This document shows positions 16,292-24,762 of a stretch of 35,604 nucleotides of DNA, in pieces. The DNA is from Massilia glaciei (GTDB lineage: Bacteria; Pseudomonadota; Gammaproteobacteria; Burkholderiales; Burkholderiaceae_D), in contig NZ_PXWF02000238.1 of NCBI RefSeq assembly GCF_003011895.2, positions 1 through 35,604 on the forward strand, in the 5' to 3' direction. Numbering within the stretch: the stretch's first letter is position 1; every line of letters starts with the position of its first letter. The position numbers and the translations under genes were made by a program. Under the pieces are notes generated by a model that saw only the letters and a list, made by a program, of their open reading frames with translations, was not told the origin of the DNA and did not search any database.

Positions 16292-16573
16292 GCGTACCCC
16301 GGCGCCGGCGGCCTGTGGTGTCGTTTTGTAAGGTTCGCGTAAGAGAAGAGGGCATGTTGTGGTGACGAGGCCAATCGTTGCCGGGCGGGACTTCGAGCCG
16401 GCCCGCGCCGCGCAAAAACTTGTGCTGTTGCGGGCAAGCCACAGCCGCCCGGCGTGCGGGCGCATGGCCTTCCACCTTGCCGCGCGAAAAAATTGGGGCA
16501 GGACAAGATACACCGAGGCGCGCCCGGACCGCAATTGCAATTTGGCAATAGTAATTTGCAAGCAACAGTAATT

Positions 16574-16591
16574 GATATCAAAACCAGTATC
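16574..16591. promoter_or_regulatory. Operator-like palindrome, copy C (GATATC-N6-AGTATC)
   Basis: Third copy of the GATAYC-N6-RGTATC motif, 117 bases before the araB start. The rest of the 549-bp divergent intergenic region (16160-16708) holds no gene or other motif that I recognise. Reading frames spanning parts of it lack family resemblance. Confidence 0.6.
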
Positions 16592-16610
16592 GGAAACGCG
16601 AAATTTTTGA

Positions 16611-16639
16611 TTAGTTTGAAATCTTCAACCGTCTTAAAC
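16611..16639 (+). promoter_or_regulatory. Weak candidate promoter of the araBDA unit
   Basis: TTAGTT (16611-16616) and TTAAAC (16634-16639) have a 17-base spacer and lie 19 bases after operator copy C, the same spacing as for copy B. Both boxes are poor matches to the consensus, consistent with activator dependence. An alternative -35, TTGATT at 16607, would need a 21-base spacer. Confidence 0.4.
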
Positions 16640-16708
16640 TGGCTTTCGACGCGTCGCCCGAGCCCGCCTTGGCGCCCCGCACCACCCAAACACACATCAA
16701 GGTTACCT

Positions 16709-18370
16709 ATGACGTCCTATGCCTTGGGGCTTGACTACGGCTCCGATTCGGTCCGCGCCCTGCTGGTCGACACCGCCGACGGCGCCGAAGTGGCAAGCCA
16801 CGCGGTCGATTTCCCGCGCTGGAAGCTGGGCCGGTTTTGCCAGCCCGCGCTCAACCAGTTCCGCCAGCACCCGCTCGACTACCTCGACAGCCTCGAGCAG
16901 GTGCTGGCCGGCCTGTGGGAGCGCGCGCCGGCCGGCGCCGCCGCGCGCGTGCTGGGCTTAAGTTTCGACACCACCGGCTCGACCCCGATCGCGCTCGACA
17001 GCGACGGCGTCGCGCTCGCGCTGCGGCCCGAGTTCGCCGACAACCCAAACGCGATGTTCATCCTCTGGAAGGACCACTCCGCGATCCGCGAGGCGCGCGA
17101 GATCACCGCCGCCGCCGGCGCCGGCACCTACCTGCGCTACATGGGGGGCATCTATTCGTCCGAGTGGTACTGGGCCAAGGCGCTGCACGTGCTGCGCGCC
17201 GACCCCGCCGTGGCCGCCGCGGCGCACACCTTCGTCGAGCATTGCGACTGGATCAGCGCGGTCGTGACGGGCACCACCCACCCGGACCAGCTGCGCATGG
17301 GCCGCTGCGCGGCCGGCCACAAGCAGATGTGGCACGCGAGCTGGGGCGGCTATCCACCCAACGCCTTCTTTGCCGCGATCGATCCGCTGCTCGACGGCCT
17401 GCGCGAGCGGCTGCCGGCCGACACCTTCAGCGCCGACCAACTATGCGGCCGCCTGACGGCGCAGTGGGCCGTCAGGCTGGGCCTGCGCGTGGGCACCCCG
17501 GTAGGCTTTGGCGCCTTCGACTGCCACATGGGCGCGGTCGCGGCCAACGTCAGGCCGGGCGTGCTGACCAAGATCATGGGCACCTCGACCTGCGACATCA
17601 CCGTGGCCAGCCACGCCGACATCGACGGCAGGTCGATCCGCGGCATTTGCGGCCAGGTCGACGGCTCCGTCATGCCAGGCATGGTCGGGCTCGAGGCCGG
17701 GCAGTCGGCCTTTGGCGACCTGTATGCATGGTTCAAAGACCTCGTCAGCTGGCCGCTCGCCAACCTGCTCGAGGCCAGCGCGCTGCTCGAAGCGCCGACC
17801 AAGGCGGCGCTGCGGCGCGAGATCGAGGGGCGCACCCTGGCCGCGCTGGGCGAGGCCGCCGCCGCGCTGGCCCCGGGCCAGGCCGGCATCACCGCGCTCG
17901 ACTGGGTCAACGGGCGCCGCACGCCCGACGCCGACCAGCGCGTGGCGATGGCGATCGCCGGCCTAAACATGGGCAGCGGGGCGCCGCAGGTGTTCCGCGC
18001 GCTGGTCGAGGCCAGCGCCTTTGGCGCGCGCGCGATCATCGAACGCTTCCGCGACGAGGGCGTGGCGGTCGACGCGGTCGTCGCCATCGGCGGCATCTCG
18101 AAAAAATCGGACTTTGTCATGCAGGTCTGCGCCGACGTCTGGAACTGCCCGATCGATGTGCTCGAGAGCGAGGAAAGCTGCGCGCTCGGCGCCGCCATCT
18201 TCGCCGCCACCGTGGGCGGGGCCTACCCCGACATCGCCAGCGCGCAAAAGGCGCTCGCCTCCCCCGTGTGCAAAACCTACCTGCCCGACCCGGGCGCGGC
18301 GGCCGCCTACGACGGCATGTACCGCCACTACCTGGCGCTGGGCGACTATGTGAACGGAGCCGTGCAATGA
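16709..18370 (+). CDS. araB: L-ribulokinase
   Basis: FGGY-family kinase of 553 residues that phosphorylates L-ribulose to L-ribulose 5-phosphate with ATP. The phosphate-binding LDYGSDSVRA lies at the N-terminus (about 8-17), the GTSTCD adenosine-loop motif at 291-296, and GGISKKSDFVMQ near residues 464-475 belongs to the FGGY C-terminal signature. Length and the CDWIS segment fit canonical AraB and not xylulokinase. The ATG at 16709 follows AAGG with 7-base spacing; a longer open frame upstream to 16454 runs through the control region and is not believed. Its TGA overlaps the araD ATG (ATGA), so the two are probably translationally coupled. It is the first gene of a six-gene plus-strand unit that is divergent from the receptor. 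Confidence 0.95.
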   Translation: MTSYALGLDYGSDSVRALLVDTADGAEVASHAVDFPRWKLGRFCQPALNQFRQHPLDYLDSLEQVLAGLWERAPAGAAARVLGLSFDTTGSTPIALDSDGVALALRPEFADNPNAMFILWKDHSAIREAREITAAAGAGTYLRYMGGIYSSEWYWAKALHVLRADPAVAAAAHTFVEHCDWISAVVTGTTHPDQLRMGRCAAGHKQMWHASWGGYPPNAFFAAIDPLLDGLRERLPADTFSADQLCGRLTAQWAVRLGLRVGTPVGFGAFDCHMGAVAANVRPGVLTKIMGTSTCDITVASHADIDGRSIRGICGQVDGSVMPGMVGLEAGQSAFGDLYAWFKDLVSWPLANLLEASALLEAPTKAALRREIEGRTLAALGEAAAALAPGQAGITALDWVNGRRTPDADQRVAMAIAGLNMGSGAPQVFRALVEASAFGARAIIERFRDEGVAVDAVVAIGGISKKSDFVMQVCADVWNCPIDVLESEESCALGAAIFAATVGGAYPDIASAQKALASPVCKTYLPDPGAAAAYDGMYRHYLALGDYVNGAVQ

Positions 18371-19059
18371 GCCATACCGAACTTAAACGTGCCGTCTACG
18401 AGGCCAATATGGAGCTGCACCGCCGCAACCTGGTGGTGCACACCTGGGGCAATGTGTCGCAGATCGACCGCGCGCTCGGGCTGGTGGCGATCAAGCCGAG
18501 TGGGGTCGCCTACGACAAGCTGCGGGCCGAGGACATCGTGCTCGTCGACCTCGACAACCAGGTCGTCGACAGCGCCCTGCGGCCCTCGTCCGACACCAAG
18601 ACCCACACCCATTTGTACCGCCATTTCGACGCCATTGGCGGCGTCACGCACACCCATTCGACCTACGCGACCGCGTGGGCCCAGGCCCAGCAGAGCATTC
18701 CGTGCTACGGCACCACGCACGCCGACTACGCCTACGGCGACATCGCCTGCACCGCCATCATGAGCGACGCCCAGATCGCGCGCGACTACGAGGAGGAGAC
18801 CGGGGTCCAGATCACCGACTGCTACGCCGGACGCGACCCGATGGAGGCGCCGATGGTGATCGTGGCAGGGCACGCGCCGTTCACCTGGGGCCGCAGCGCC
18901 GACGAGGCGGTCATGCACGCGGTGATCCTCGAGGAGATCGCGCGCATGGCCTACCTTACCCGGACGCTGCGCGCCGACACAGGCCCGCTCAAGCAGGCCA
19001 TCACCGACAAGCACTATCTGCGCAAGCACGGCAAAGACGCCTATTACGGGCAGAAATAG
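18367..19059 (+). CDS. araD: L-ribulose-5-phosphate 4-epimerase
   Basis: Class II aldolase-fold epimerase of 230 residues that converts L-ribulose 5-phosphate to D-xylulose 5-phosphate. The Zn2+ ligands His95 and His97 (THTHSTY) and His169 (AGHAPF) are in place, as are Asp76, Asp120 and the C-terminal Tyr226/Tyr227 region of the E. coli enzyme. GNVSQID and [10 protein letters not shown] contribute the phosphate site. The gene overlaps araB by four bases and is followed after 44 bp by araA. The araB-araD-araA order differs from the E. coli araBAD order. Confidence 0.95.
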   Translation: MSHTELKRAVYEANMELHRRNLVVHTWGNVSQIDRALGLVAIKPSGVAYDKLRAEDIVLVDLDNQVVDSALRPSSDTKTHTHLYRHFDAIGGVTHTHSTYATAWAQAQQSIPCYGTTHADYAYGDIACTAIMSDAQIARDYEEETGVQITDCYAGRDPMEAPMVIVAGHAPFTWGRSADEAVMHAVILEEIARMAYLTRTLRADTGPLKQAITDKHYLRKHGKDAYYGQK

Positions 19060-19103
19060 CTCCCCCTCAAACAATTCAAACAATCAAAACAGGAAAATCG
19101 AAC

Positions 19104-20606
19104 ATGAAAACGTACGGCGAAAAGGAAGTCTGGCTGGTCACCGGTTCACAGCATTTGTACGGCCCCGGCGTGTTGCAGCAGGTTGCCGCCAACAGCGCCC
19201 ACATCGCCGAACAACTGACAGGCTCCCCGAACATCCCGATCCGGATCGTGGCCAAGGATGTGGTCAAGTCGCCCGGCGAGATCCTGTCGGTGTGCCAGGC
19301 CGCCAACAGCGACGCCAATTGCGTCGGCCTGATCCTGTGGATGCACACGTTCTCGCCGGCCAAGATGTGGATCGCCGGCCTTAGCGTGTTGAGCAAGCCG
19401 TATATGCACCTGCACACGCAGTTCAACGCCGAGCTGCCGTTCGCCGACATCGACATGCACTTCATGAATCTGAACCAGAGCGCGCACGGCGACCGCGAGT
19501 TTGGCCATGTGAGCACGCGTCTCAAACAGGAGCGCAAGGTGGTGGTCGGGCACTGGGCCGCGCCGGCGGTGCAGCTTGAGATCGACAGCTGGTGCCGGGT
19601 CGCGATGGGCTGGCACGAGAGCCGCAACCTGCGCGTGGCGCGCTTTGGCGACAATATGCGCCAGGTGGCCGTGACCGACGGCGACAAGGTCGCCGCGCAG
19701 ATCCAGTTTGGCTACGAGGTGCACGCCTACGGCCTGGGCGACCTGCAAAAGGTGGTCGACGCGGTCACCGACGAACAGGTCGCGCGCCAGATCGCGGTGT
19801 ACCAGGAGGCGTACGAGATAGCGCCGTCGATGCTCGGCGACGCGCACCAGATGGAAATGATCGAGAACGAGGCGCGGCTTGAATTGGGCATGCTCGCGTT
19901 TTTGCAGGACGGCGGCTTTGGCGCCTTCACCAACTGCTTCGAGAACCTGACCGGCCTGACCAACCTGCCCGGACTGGCCACCCAGCGCCTGATGGCGCAA
20001 GGCTATGGCTACGGCGGCGAAGGCGACTGGAAAACGGCGGCCATGGTGCGCATCGCCAAGGTGATGTCCAAGGGGCGCCCGGGCGGCTCGTCGTTCATGG
20101 AGGACTACACCTACCACTTTGGCGTGGTCGACCAGGTGCTCGGCGCGCACATGCTCGAGGTGTGCCCGTCGATCGCGGCGGCGCGGCCAAAGCTCGAGGT
20201 GCACCTGCACACCATCGGCTGCCGCAACGACATCGCACGCCTGCTCTTCACCGGCAAGGCCGGGCCGGCGCTGTGCATCTCGCTGATCGACCTGGGCAAC
20301 CGCTTCCGCATGATCATCAGCGAGGTAGACACCGTCACGCCGGAGCACGAGCTGCCCAAGCTGCCGGTGGCCAAGGCCCTGTGGCAGCCGCGTCCCAACC
20401 TGCAGGTGGCGGCCGCCGCGTGGATCCACGCCGGCGGCGCCCACCACAGCACCTACACCCAGGGCATCACGGCCGAGGAGGCGCAGGACTTTGCCGACAT
20501 CGCCGGGATCGAGGCGGTCGTGATCGGGGCCGGCACCAGCGTGCGCGGGATGAAAACCGACTTGCGCCACAACGCCGCCTACTACCATCTGAAAGACGGC
20601 GTTTAA
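19104..20606 (+). CDS. araA: L-arabinose isomerase
   Basis: Isomerase of 500 residues, the normal length, converting L-arabinose to L-ribulose with a divalent metal such as Mn2+. The metal ligands Glu306 (GYGGEGDW) and Glu333 ([10 protein letters not shown]) sit at the same numbers as in the E. coli enzyme, and His349 ([10 protein letters not shown]) matches the third ligand. [11 protein letters not shown] near the C-terminus carries the fourth. The ATG follows AGGA with 9-base spacing. It feeds araB and araD, so with transaldolase and transketolase downstream the unit completes the route into the pentose phosphate pathway. It may also act on D-galactose, as many araA products do (family knowledge). 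Confidence 0.96.
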   Translation: MKTYGEKEVWLVTGSQHLYGPGVLQQVAANSAHIAEQLTGSPNIPIRIVAKDVVKSPGEILSVCQAANSDANCVGLILWMHTFSPAKMWIAGLSVLSKPYMHLHTQFNAELPFADIDMHFMNLNQSAHGDREFGHVSTRLKQERKVVVGHWAAPAVQLEIDSWCRVAMGWHESRNLRVARFGDNMRQVAVTDGDKVAAQIQFGYEVHAYGLGDLQKVVDAVTDEQVARQIAVYQEAYEIAPSMLGDAHQMEMIENEARLELGMLAFLQDGGFGAFTNCFENLTGLTNLPGLATQRLMAQGYGYGGEGDWKTAAMVRIAKVMSKGRPGGSSFMEDYTYHFGVVDQVLGAHMLEVCPSIAAARPKLEVHLHTIGCRNDIARLLFTGKAGPALCISLIDLGNRFRMIISEVDTVTPEHELPKLPVAKALWQPRPNLQVAAAAWIHAGGAHHSTYTQGITAEEAQDFADIAGIEAVVIGAGTSVRGMKTDLRHNAAYYHLKDGV

Positions 20607-20616
20607 CCGGGGCCGC

Positions 20617-21240
20617 GTGTTCGACCTCATGCGCGACCGAAGCTATGACCAATACGCGGCACTCATCTTCGACATGGACGGCACGCTGGTCGACAGCGGC
20701 CGGCTGCACGAACTGGGCTGGCGCGCCACCCTGGCCGAATACGCGATCCCGGTCGACCACGCGCTGATGCGTTCGCTGGTCGGGGTGCCAACCATCGGCA
20801 CGCTCGCGATTTTGATACGCCACTTCGGCTGCCACGTGAGCGCAAGTTTGGACGAGATGAACCGGTTCAAAGAGGCGTTCGTGCGCGGGCACATGCGGCA
20901 GCACGTGAGACCGACCGCCCTGTTCGATGTCGTCAGCCGCTACCACGGCATCAAGCCGATGGCTGTCGGCACCGGCGCCAACACGGCGGAGGCGCGCGAA
21001 ATCCTGCGGCTTTGCGGGTTCGACGGCTACTTCGCGCACGTGGTCGGCGCCGACCAGGTGGCCGAGCCCAAACCGGCGCCCGAGACCTTCCTGCGCTGCG
21101 CCGCGCTGTTGGACGTGCCGCCCGGACGCTGCGTCGTGTTCGAGGACGCCCCGCTCGGCCTGCAGGCGGCCACCAGCGCCGGCATGGCGTGCGTCGACGT
21201 GCTGCAGGTGCACGGCATCGGGAACAACTATTTTTTGTAG
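20617..21240 (+). CDS. HAD-superfamily sugar-phosphate phosphatase (YqaB/beta-PGM-like)
   Basis: HAD hydrolase of 207 residues with the nucleophile motif [10 protein letters not shown] (Asp19, Asp21), a helical cap after it, the motif II Thr region (VGTGANT), Lys in EPKPAPETF and the FEDAPLG motif that binds Mg2+. The cap and [10 protein letters not shown] resemble the YqaB/YniC and beta-phosphoglucomutase group. The substrate is unknown; a pentulose phosphate or another arabinose intermediate is plausible from its place in the araBDA unit, as with AraL of Bacillus subtilis. The start is uncertain: GTG at 20617 has GGGG just upstream, and ATG at 20629 is the alternative. It begins 10 bp after araA and is followed by a GC hairpin (21240-21260). 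Confidence 0.85.
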   Translation: MFDLMRDRSYDQYAALIFDMDGTLVDSGRLHELGWRATLAEYAIPVDHALMRSLVGVPTIGTLAILIRHFGCHVSASLDEMNRFKEAFVRGHMRQHVRPTALFDVVSRYHGIKPMAVGTGANTAEAREILRLCGFDGYFAHVVGADQVAEPKPAPETFLRCAALLDVPPGRCVVFEDAPLGLQAATSAGMACVDVLQVHGIGNNYFL

Positions 21241-21260
21241 GCCGGCGCGCGCCGCCGGCC
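21240..21260 (+). other. GC hairpin between the HAD and transaldolase genes
   Basis: GGCCGGCG (21240-21247) pairs perfectly with CGCCGGCC (21253-21260) across a five-base loop, starting at the HAD stop codon. There is no T-tract, so it is more likely to moderate readthrough or mRNA decay than to end transcription. Confidence 0.5.
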
Positions 21261-21286
21261 ACCCTTCACCACATTCGGAAACCAGC

Positions 21287-22249
21287 ATGTCAAACCAATT
21301 GCAACAACTTAAGACCATGACCACCGTGGTCGTCGACAGCGGCAACGTCGACGCGATCGCCCAGTTTTCGCCAGAGGACGCGACCACCAATCCGTCGCTG
21401 GTATTGCAGGCGATCGAGCAGGAGCGCTACCAGCCGCTGATTGGGCAGGCCGTGGCCTGGGCCCGGGCCAACCGTCCGCGCGAGCAGTGGCTGGGCGGCG
21501 CCACCGACAAGCTGGCCGTCATCCTCGGCACCGAAATCCTCAAGCATGTGCCGGGCCGGGTATCGACCGAGGTCGACGCGCGCCTGTCGTTCGACACCGG
21601 CGCCACGCTGGCCAAGGCGCGCGAACTGGTGGAGCTGTACCGCGAGGCCGGCGTAGACCGTTCGCGCATCCTGATAAAAATGGCCTCGACCTGGGAGGGC
21701 ATCGAGGCCGCGCGCGTGCTCGAGCAAGAGGGCATCCGCTGCAACCTGACGCTGTTGTTCAGCTTTTGCCAGGCGCAGGCCTGCGCCGAGGCGGGAGTGT
21801 ATCTGATCTCGCCGTTCGTCGGGCGCATCCTCGACTGGCACAAGCGCAGGCAGCCCGACGCCGATTTCACCGGGTTCAACGATCCGGGCGTGGCGTCGGT
21901 CACACAGATCTACAATTTCTACAAGCGCTGCGGCTTTGGCACGGTGGTCATGGGAGCGAGCTTTCGCAATATCGGCGAGATCCAGGCGCTGGCCGGGTGC
22001 GACCGCCTGACCATCGCCCCGGCCCTGCTCGACGCGCTGGCCGCGCGAACCGAACCGCTGCCGCGCCAGTTGCGCGCCGCGCAGGAGCAGACCGAACGCC
22101 CGGCCGCGCTGACCGAGCAGCAGTTCCGCTGGCAGTTGAACGAGGACGCGATGGCGACCGAAAAGCTGGCCGAGGGCATCCGCAATTTTGCGATCGACCA
22201 GGAGAAGCTCGACGTGATCGTGCGCCGGCATCTGGAGGCGGCCCAATGA
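21287..22249 (+). CDS. tal: Transaldolase
   Basis: Class I transaldolase of 320 residues (TalA/TalB type) that transfers dihydroxyacetone units between sugar phosphates in the non-oxidative pentose phosphate pathway. The Schiff-base Lys131 is in ILIKMAST, with Asp17 (VVDSG), DATTNPS (31-37) and FVGRILDW supporting the active site. It is encoded in the arabinose unit, not with general pentose phosphate genes, which suggests an inducible copy raising capacity during growth on arabinose. Its TGA overlaps the ATG of the next gene by four bases. The start at 21287 has no strong ribosome site (GGAAACC). Confidence 0.95.
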   Translation: MSNQLQQLKTMTTVVVDSGNVDAIAQFSPEDATTNPSLVLQAIEQERYQPLIGQAVAWARANRPREQWLGGATDKLAVILGTEILKHVPGRVSTEVDARLSFDTGATLAKARELVELYREAGVDRSRILIKMASTWEGIEAARVLEQEGIRCNLTLLFSFCQAQACAEAGVYLISPFVGRILDWHKRRQPDADFTGFNDPGVASVTQIYNFYKRCGFGTVVMGASFRNIGEIQALAGCDRLTIAPALLDALAARTEPLPRQLRAAQEQTERPAALTEQQFRWQLNEDAMATEKLAEGIRNFAIDQEKLDVIVRRHLEAAQ

Positions 22250-24258
22250 CGCCGGCATTGACGCCCACCAAGCCGCCAGTCAACAGGGTCGCCAACGCCA
22301 TCCGCGCGCTGGCCATGGACGCGGTGCAAAAGGCGAATTCGGGCCACCCCGGCATGCCGATGGGGATGGCCGAAATTGGCGTGGCGTTATGGGGCGGGCA
22401 GTACCGCCACAATCCGGCCAATCCGAAGTGGATCAACCGCGACCGCTTTTTGCTCTCGAACGGGCATGGCTCGATGCTGCACTACGCGCTGCTGCATCTG
22501 TCGGGCTACGACGTGAGCCTGGACGACCTGCGCCAGTTCCGTCAAATGCATTCGAAGACGCCCGGGCATCCCGAAGTCGGCGTCACGCCGGGCATCGAGA
22601 CCACCACCGGGCCGCTTGGCCAGGGTCTCGGCAACGCGGTCGGCATGGCGCTGGCCGAGTATCTGCTGACCGCCGAGTTCAACCGGCCCGGGTTCGATAT
22701 CGTCGACCACCACACCTATGTGTTCCTCGGCGACGGCTGCCTGATGGAGGGCATCTCGCACGAAGTGTGCGCGCTGGCGGGCACGCTCGGGCTATCGAAG
22801 CTGATCGCGTTCTACGACGACAACGGCATCTCGATCGACGGAAAGGTCGAGGGCTGGTTCACCGACGACACGCCGCGGCGTTTTGAGGCATACGGCTGGA
22901 ACGTGATCCGCGCCGTCGACGGCCACGACGTGGCGGCTGTCGCGGCGGCGGCTGCGTCGGCCAAGGACGCCGGCAGGCCGACCCTGATCTGCTGCAAAAC
23001 CGTGATCGGCAAGGGCTCGCCCAATTTGCAGGGCGGCGACAAGGTGCATGGCGCGGCGCTGGGCGAGCAGGAAGTGGCGGCGGTGCGCGCGTACATCAGC
23101 TGGGATGCGGCGCCGTTTGAGATACCGGGCGATGTGTACGCGGCCTTTGACGCCAAGGCGCGCGGCGCGGCCGACGAGGCGCAATGGGATGGTTTGTTCG
23201 CGGCCTATGGCGAGCAGTATCCAGAACTGGCGGCAGAACTGGTGCGCCGCATGGCGGGTGACTTGCCGGGCGCGCTCGACCAGGCGTTCGAGGCCGCGCT
23301 TTCCTCCTGCATCGACAAGAAGGAGAACATCGCCAGCCGCAAGGCGAGCCAGAATGCGATCCAGGCGCTGGCGCCCGTGCTGCCGGAGTTTTTGGGCGGT
23401 TCGGCCGACCTGACCAGCTCCAACCTGACCAACTGGAAGGAATGCGTGGCGCTGCGTTCGGGCCGGCCCGGGAACCACGTCAACTATGGCGTGCGCGAGT
23501 TCGGCATGGCCGCGATCATGAACGGGGTCGCGCTGCACGGCGGCTATATCCCCTTCGGCGCGACCTTTTTGACTTTTTCGGATTACAGCCGCAACGCGCT
23601 GCGCATGGCCGCGCTGATGAAGCTGCGCTCGATCTTTGTGTTCACGCACGACTCGATCGGCCTGGGCGAGGACGGGCCGACCCACCAGTCGGTCGAGCAT
23701 GTGTCGTCGATGCGGCTCATTCCACAGCTGGACAACTGGCGTCCGTGCGACACGGTCGAATCGCTGGTGGCGTGGCGCGCCGCGCTAGAGCGCAGGGACG
23801 GGCCGTCGACTTTGATCTTCTCGCGCCAGAATCTGCCGTACCAGGAACGCAACGCGGGGCAGATCGCCGACATTTTCCGTGGCGGCTATGTGCTTCGGGA
23901 CGCGCCGGGGGCGCAGGTGATTTTGATCGCGACCGGTTCGGAGATCGAGCTTGCCGTGGCCAGCGCCGCAGCGCTGCGCGAGTCCGGGGTGGCGGTGCGG
24001 GTGGTATCGATGCCGTGCGCCGATGTCTTCGACCGGCAGGATGCGGCGTACAAGGCGAGCGTGCTGCCATGCGGCGTGCCGCGCGTGGCGATCGAGGCCG
24101 GGGTGAGCGGCTTTTGGTACAAGTATGTGGGCCTCGAAGGCGCGGTGGTGGGGATCGACTCGTTTGGCGAGTCGGCGCCGGCGCCGGTGCTGTTCAAGCA
24201 CTTCGGTTTCACGGTGCAGAACGTGGTGGGCAAGGTGCGGGAAGTGCTGGGGCGATAA
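22246..24258 (+). CDS. tkt: Transketolase
   Basis: Thiamine-diphosphate enzyme of 670 residues, the normal length, moving two-carbon units between xylulose 5-phosphate and aldose phosphates. His34 (SGHPGMPMG), the ThDP motif starting GDG at 162-164 ([10 protein letters not shown]), and Glu418 (VREFGMAA) that activates the cofactor are present. The C-terminal domain with [12 protein letters not shown] is intact. GGAGG inside the end of tal gives a good ribosome site, and the four-base overlap implies coupling. It is the last gene of the araB-to-tkt unit; a REP-like element follows at 24316, and no classical terminator is visible. Confidence 0.96.
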   Translation: MTPALTPTKPPVNRVANAIRALAMDAVQKANSGHPGMPMGMAEIGVALWGGQYRHNPANPKWINRDRFLLSNGHGSMLHYALLHLSGYDVSLDDLRQFRQMHSKTPGHPEVGVTPGIETTTGPLGQGLGNAVGMALAEYLLTAEFNRPGFDIVDHHTYVFLGDGCLMEGISHEVCALAGTLGLSKLIAFYDDNGISIDGKVEGWFTDDTPRRFEAYGWNVIRAVDGHDVAAVAAAAASAKDAGRPTLICCKTVIGKGSPNLQGGDKVHGAALGEQEVAAVRAYISWDAAPFEIPGDVYAAFDAKARGAADEAQWDGLFAAYGEQYPELAAELVRRMAGDLPGALDQAFEAALSSCIDKKENIASRKASQNAIQALAPVLPEFLGGSADLTSSNLTNWKECVALRSGRPGNHVNYGVREFGMAAIMNGVALHGGYIPFGATFLTFSDYSRNALRMAALMKLRSIFVFTHDSIGLGEDGPTHQSVEHVSSMRLIPQLDNWRPCDTVESLVAWRAALERRDGPSTLIFSRQNLPYQERNAGQIADIFRGGYVLRDAPGAQVILIATGSEIELAVASAAALRESGVAVRVVSMPCADVFDRQDAAYKASVLPCGVPRVAIEAGVSGFWYKYVGLEGAVVGIDSFGESAPAPVLFKHFGFTVQNVVGKVREVLGR

Positions 24259-24315
24259 CGGGGCGCACGAGGCAGCAGAAATTGCGAAGGCTTTACAATT
24301 AAAAACCTAAACCGA

Positions 24316-24397
24316 CATCGTCCTCGCGCAGGCGGGGACCCATGGAACGTTAGCGTTCAGCAACCGTCTATGGGTCGGCGCATCCGCGAGGACGATG
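24316..24397. repeat. REP-like inverted-repeat element, type 2, copy 1
   Basis: The arms at 24316-24342 and 24371-24397 are imperfect inverted repeats (CATCGTCCTCGCG ... CGCGAGGACGATG, ACCCA ... TGGGT). The interior, GAACGTTAGCG-CAGCAACCGT-CTATGGGTC, closely matches the element at 31799-31892. It begins 57 bp after the transketolase stop. Reading frames across it are not considered genes. Confidence 0.75.
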
Positions 24398-24762
24398 GTG
24401 GTTATCCTAAGGGCGAACGAAGAACACAACGCAGGACAGCGAGTTCTACGCCTTGATGGGCAGATCGGCTGGAATCCGCATGGATACTCACTTTTGATTT
24501 GGCGCAACGCGCGTATAACGCACATCCGGCGCCATTTTTATGCCCCGAGCGCCCCCAGTACCTCGCCTGCCTTGATTTCAACCACCCGAACCGACCGCCG
24601 CGGGCCCCGCAATGCGGGTGGCACGTCCTCTTGTCCGCAGGGCGCCCGCCTGCGGCCTCCCTTTCTGCGATAACCAAAACACGCGCACCGATGAAATTTT
24701 TGGCGGGCCGGCGTTGCACCCCCGCCGTTAACTAGAATGGCCTTTTGCCCGGAGACTAATCA
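24398..24762. other. Non-coding interval upstream of the exported GH43 gene
   Basis: I see no gene in this stretch. Bases 24410-24480 may belong to a larger dispersed repeat, but I cannot confirm that here. No copy of the GATAYC-N6-RGTATC operator and no convincing -35/-10 pair was found; TTGATT (24494) and TATAAC (24514) have a spacer of only 14 bases. Confidence 0.4.

Noticed and set aside
16837-19059. 740-codon plus-strand frame that begins inside araB and ends with araD
   Set aside because: Only its last part, in the araD frame from 18367, is a real protein; the earlier part is an out-of-frame reading of araB. It is not an araB-araD fusion.
20645-20647. ATG near the start of the HAD gene as an alternative start
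   Set aside because: It is out of frame with the DxD motif; only GTG 20617 and ATG 20629 are in frame.
24494-24519. Promoter for the exported GH43 gene (TTGATT/TATAAC)
   Set aside because: The spacer is only 14 bases and the boxes lie about 250 bp before the gene.
24307-24525. Small minus-strand frame after transketolase
   Set aside because: It starts within an interval lacking coding signals and runs through a REP-like element; it is probably translated repeat.
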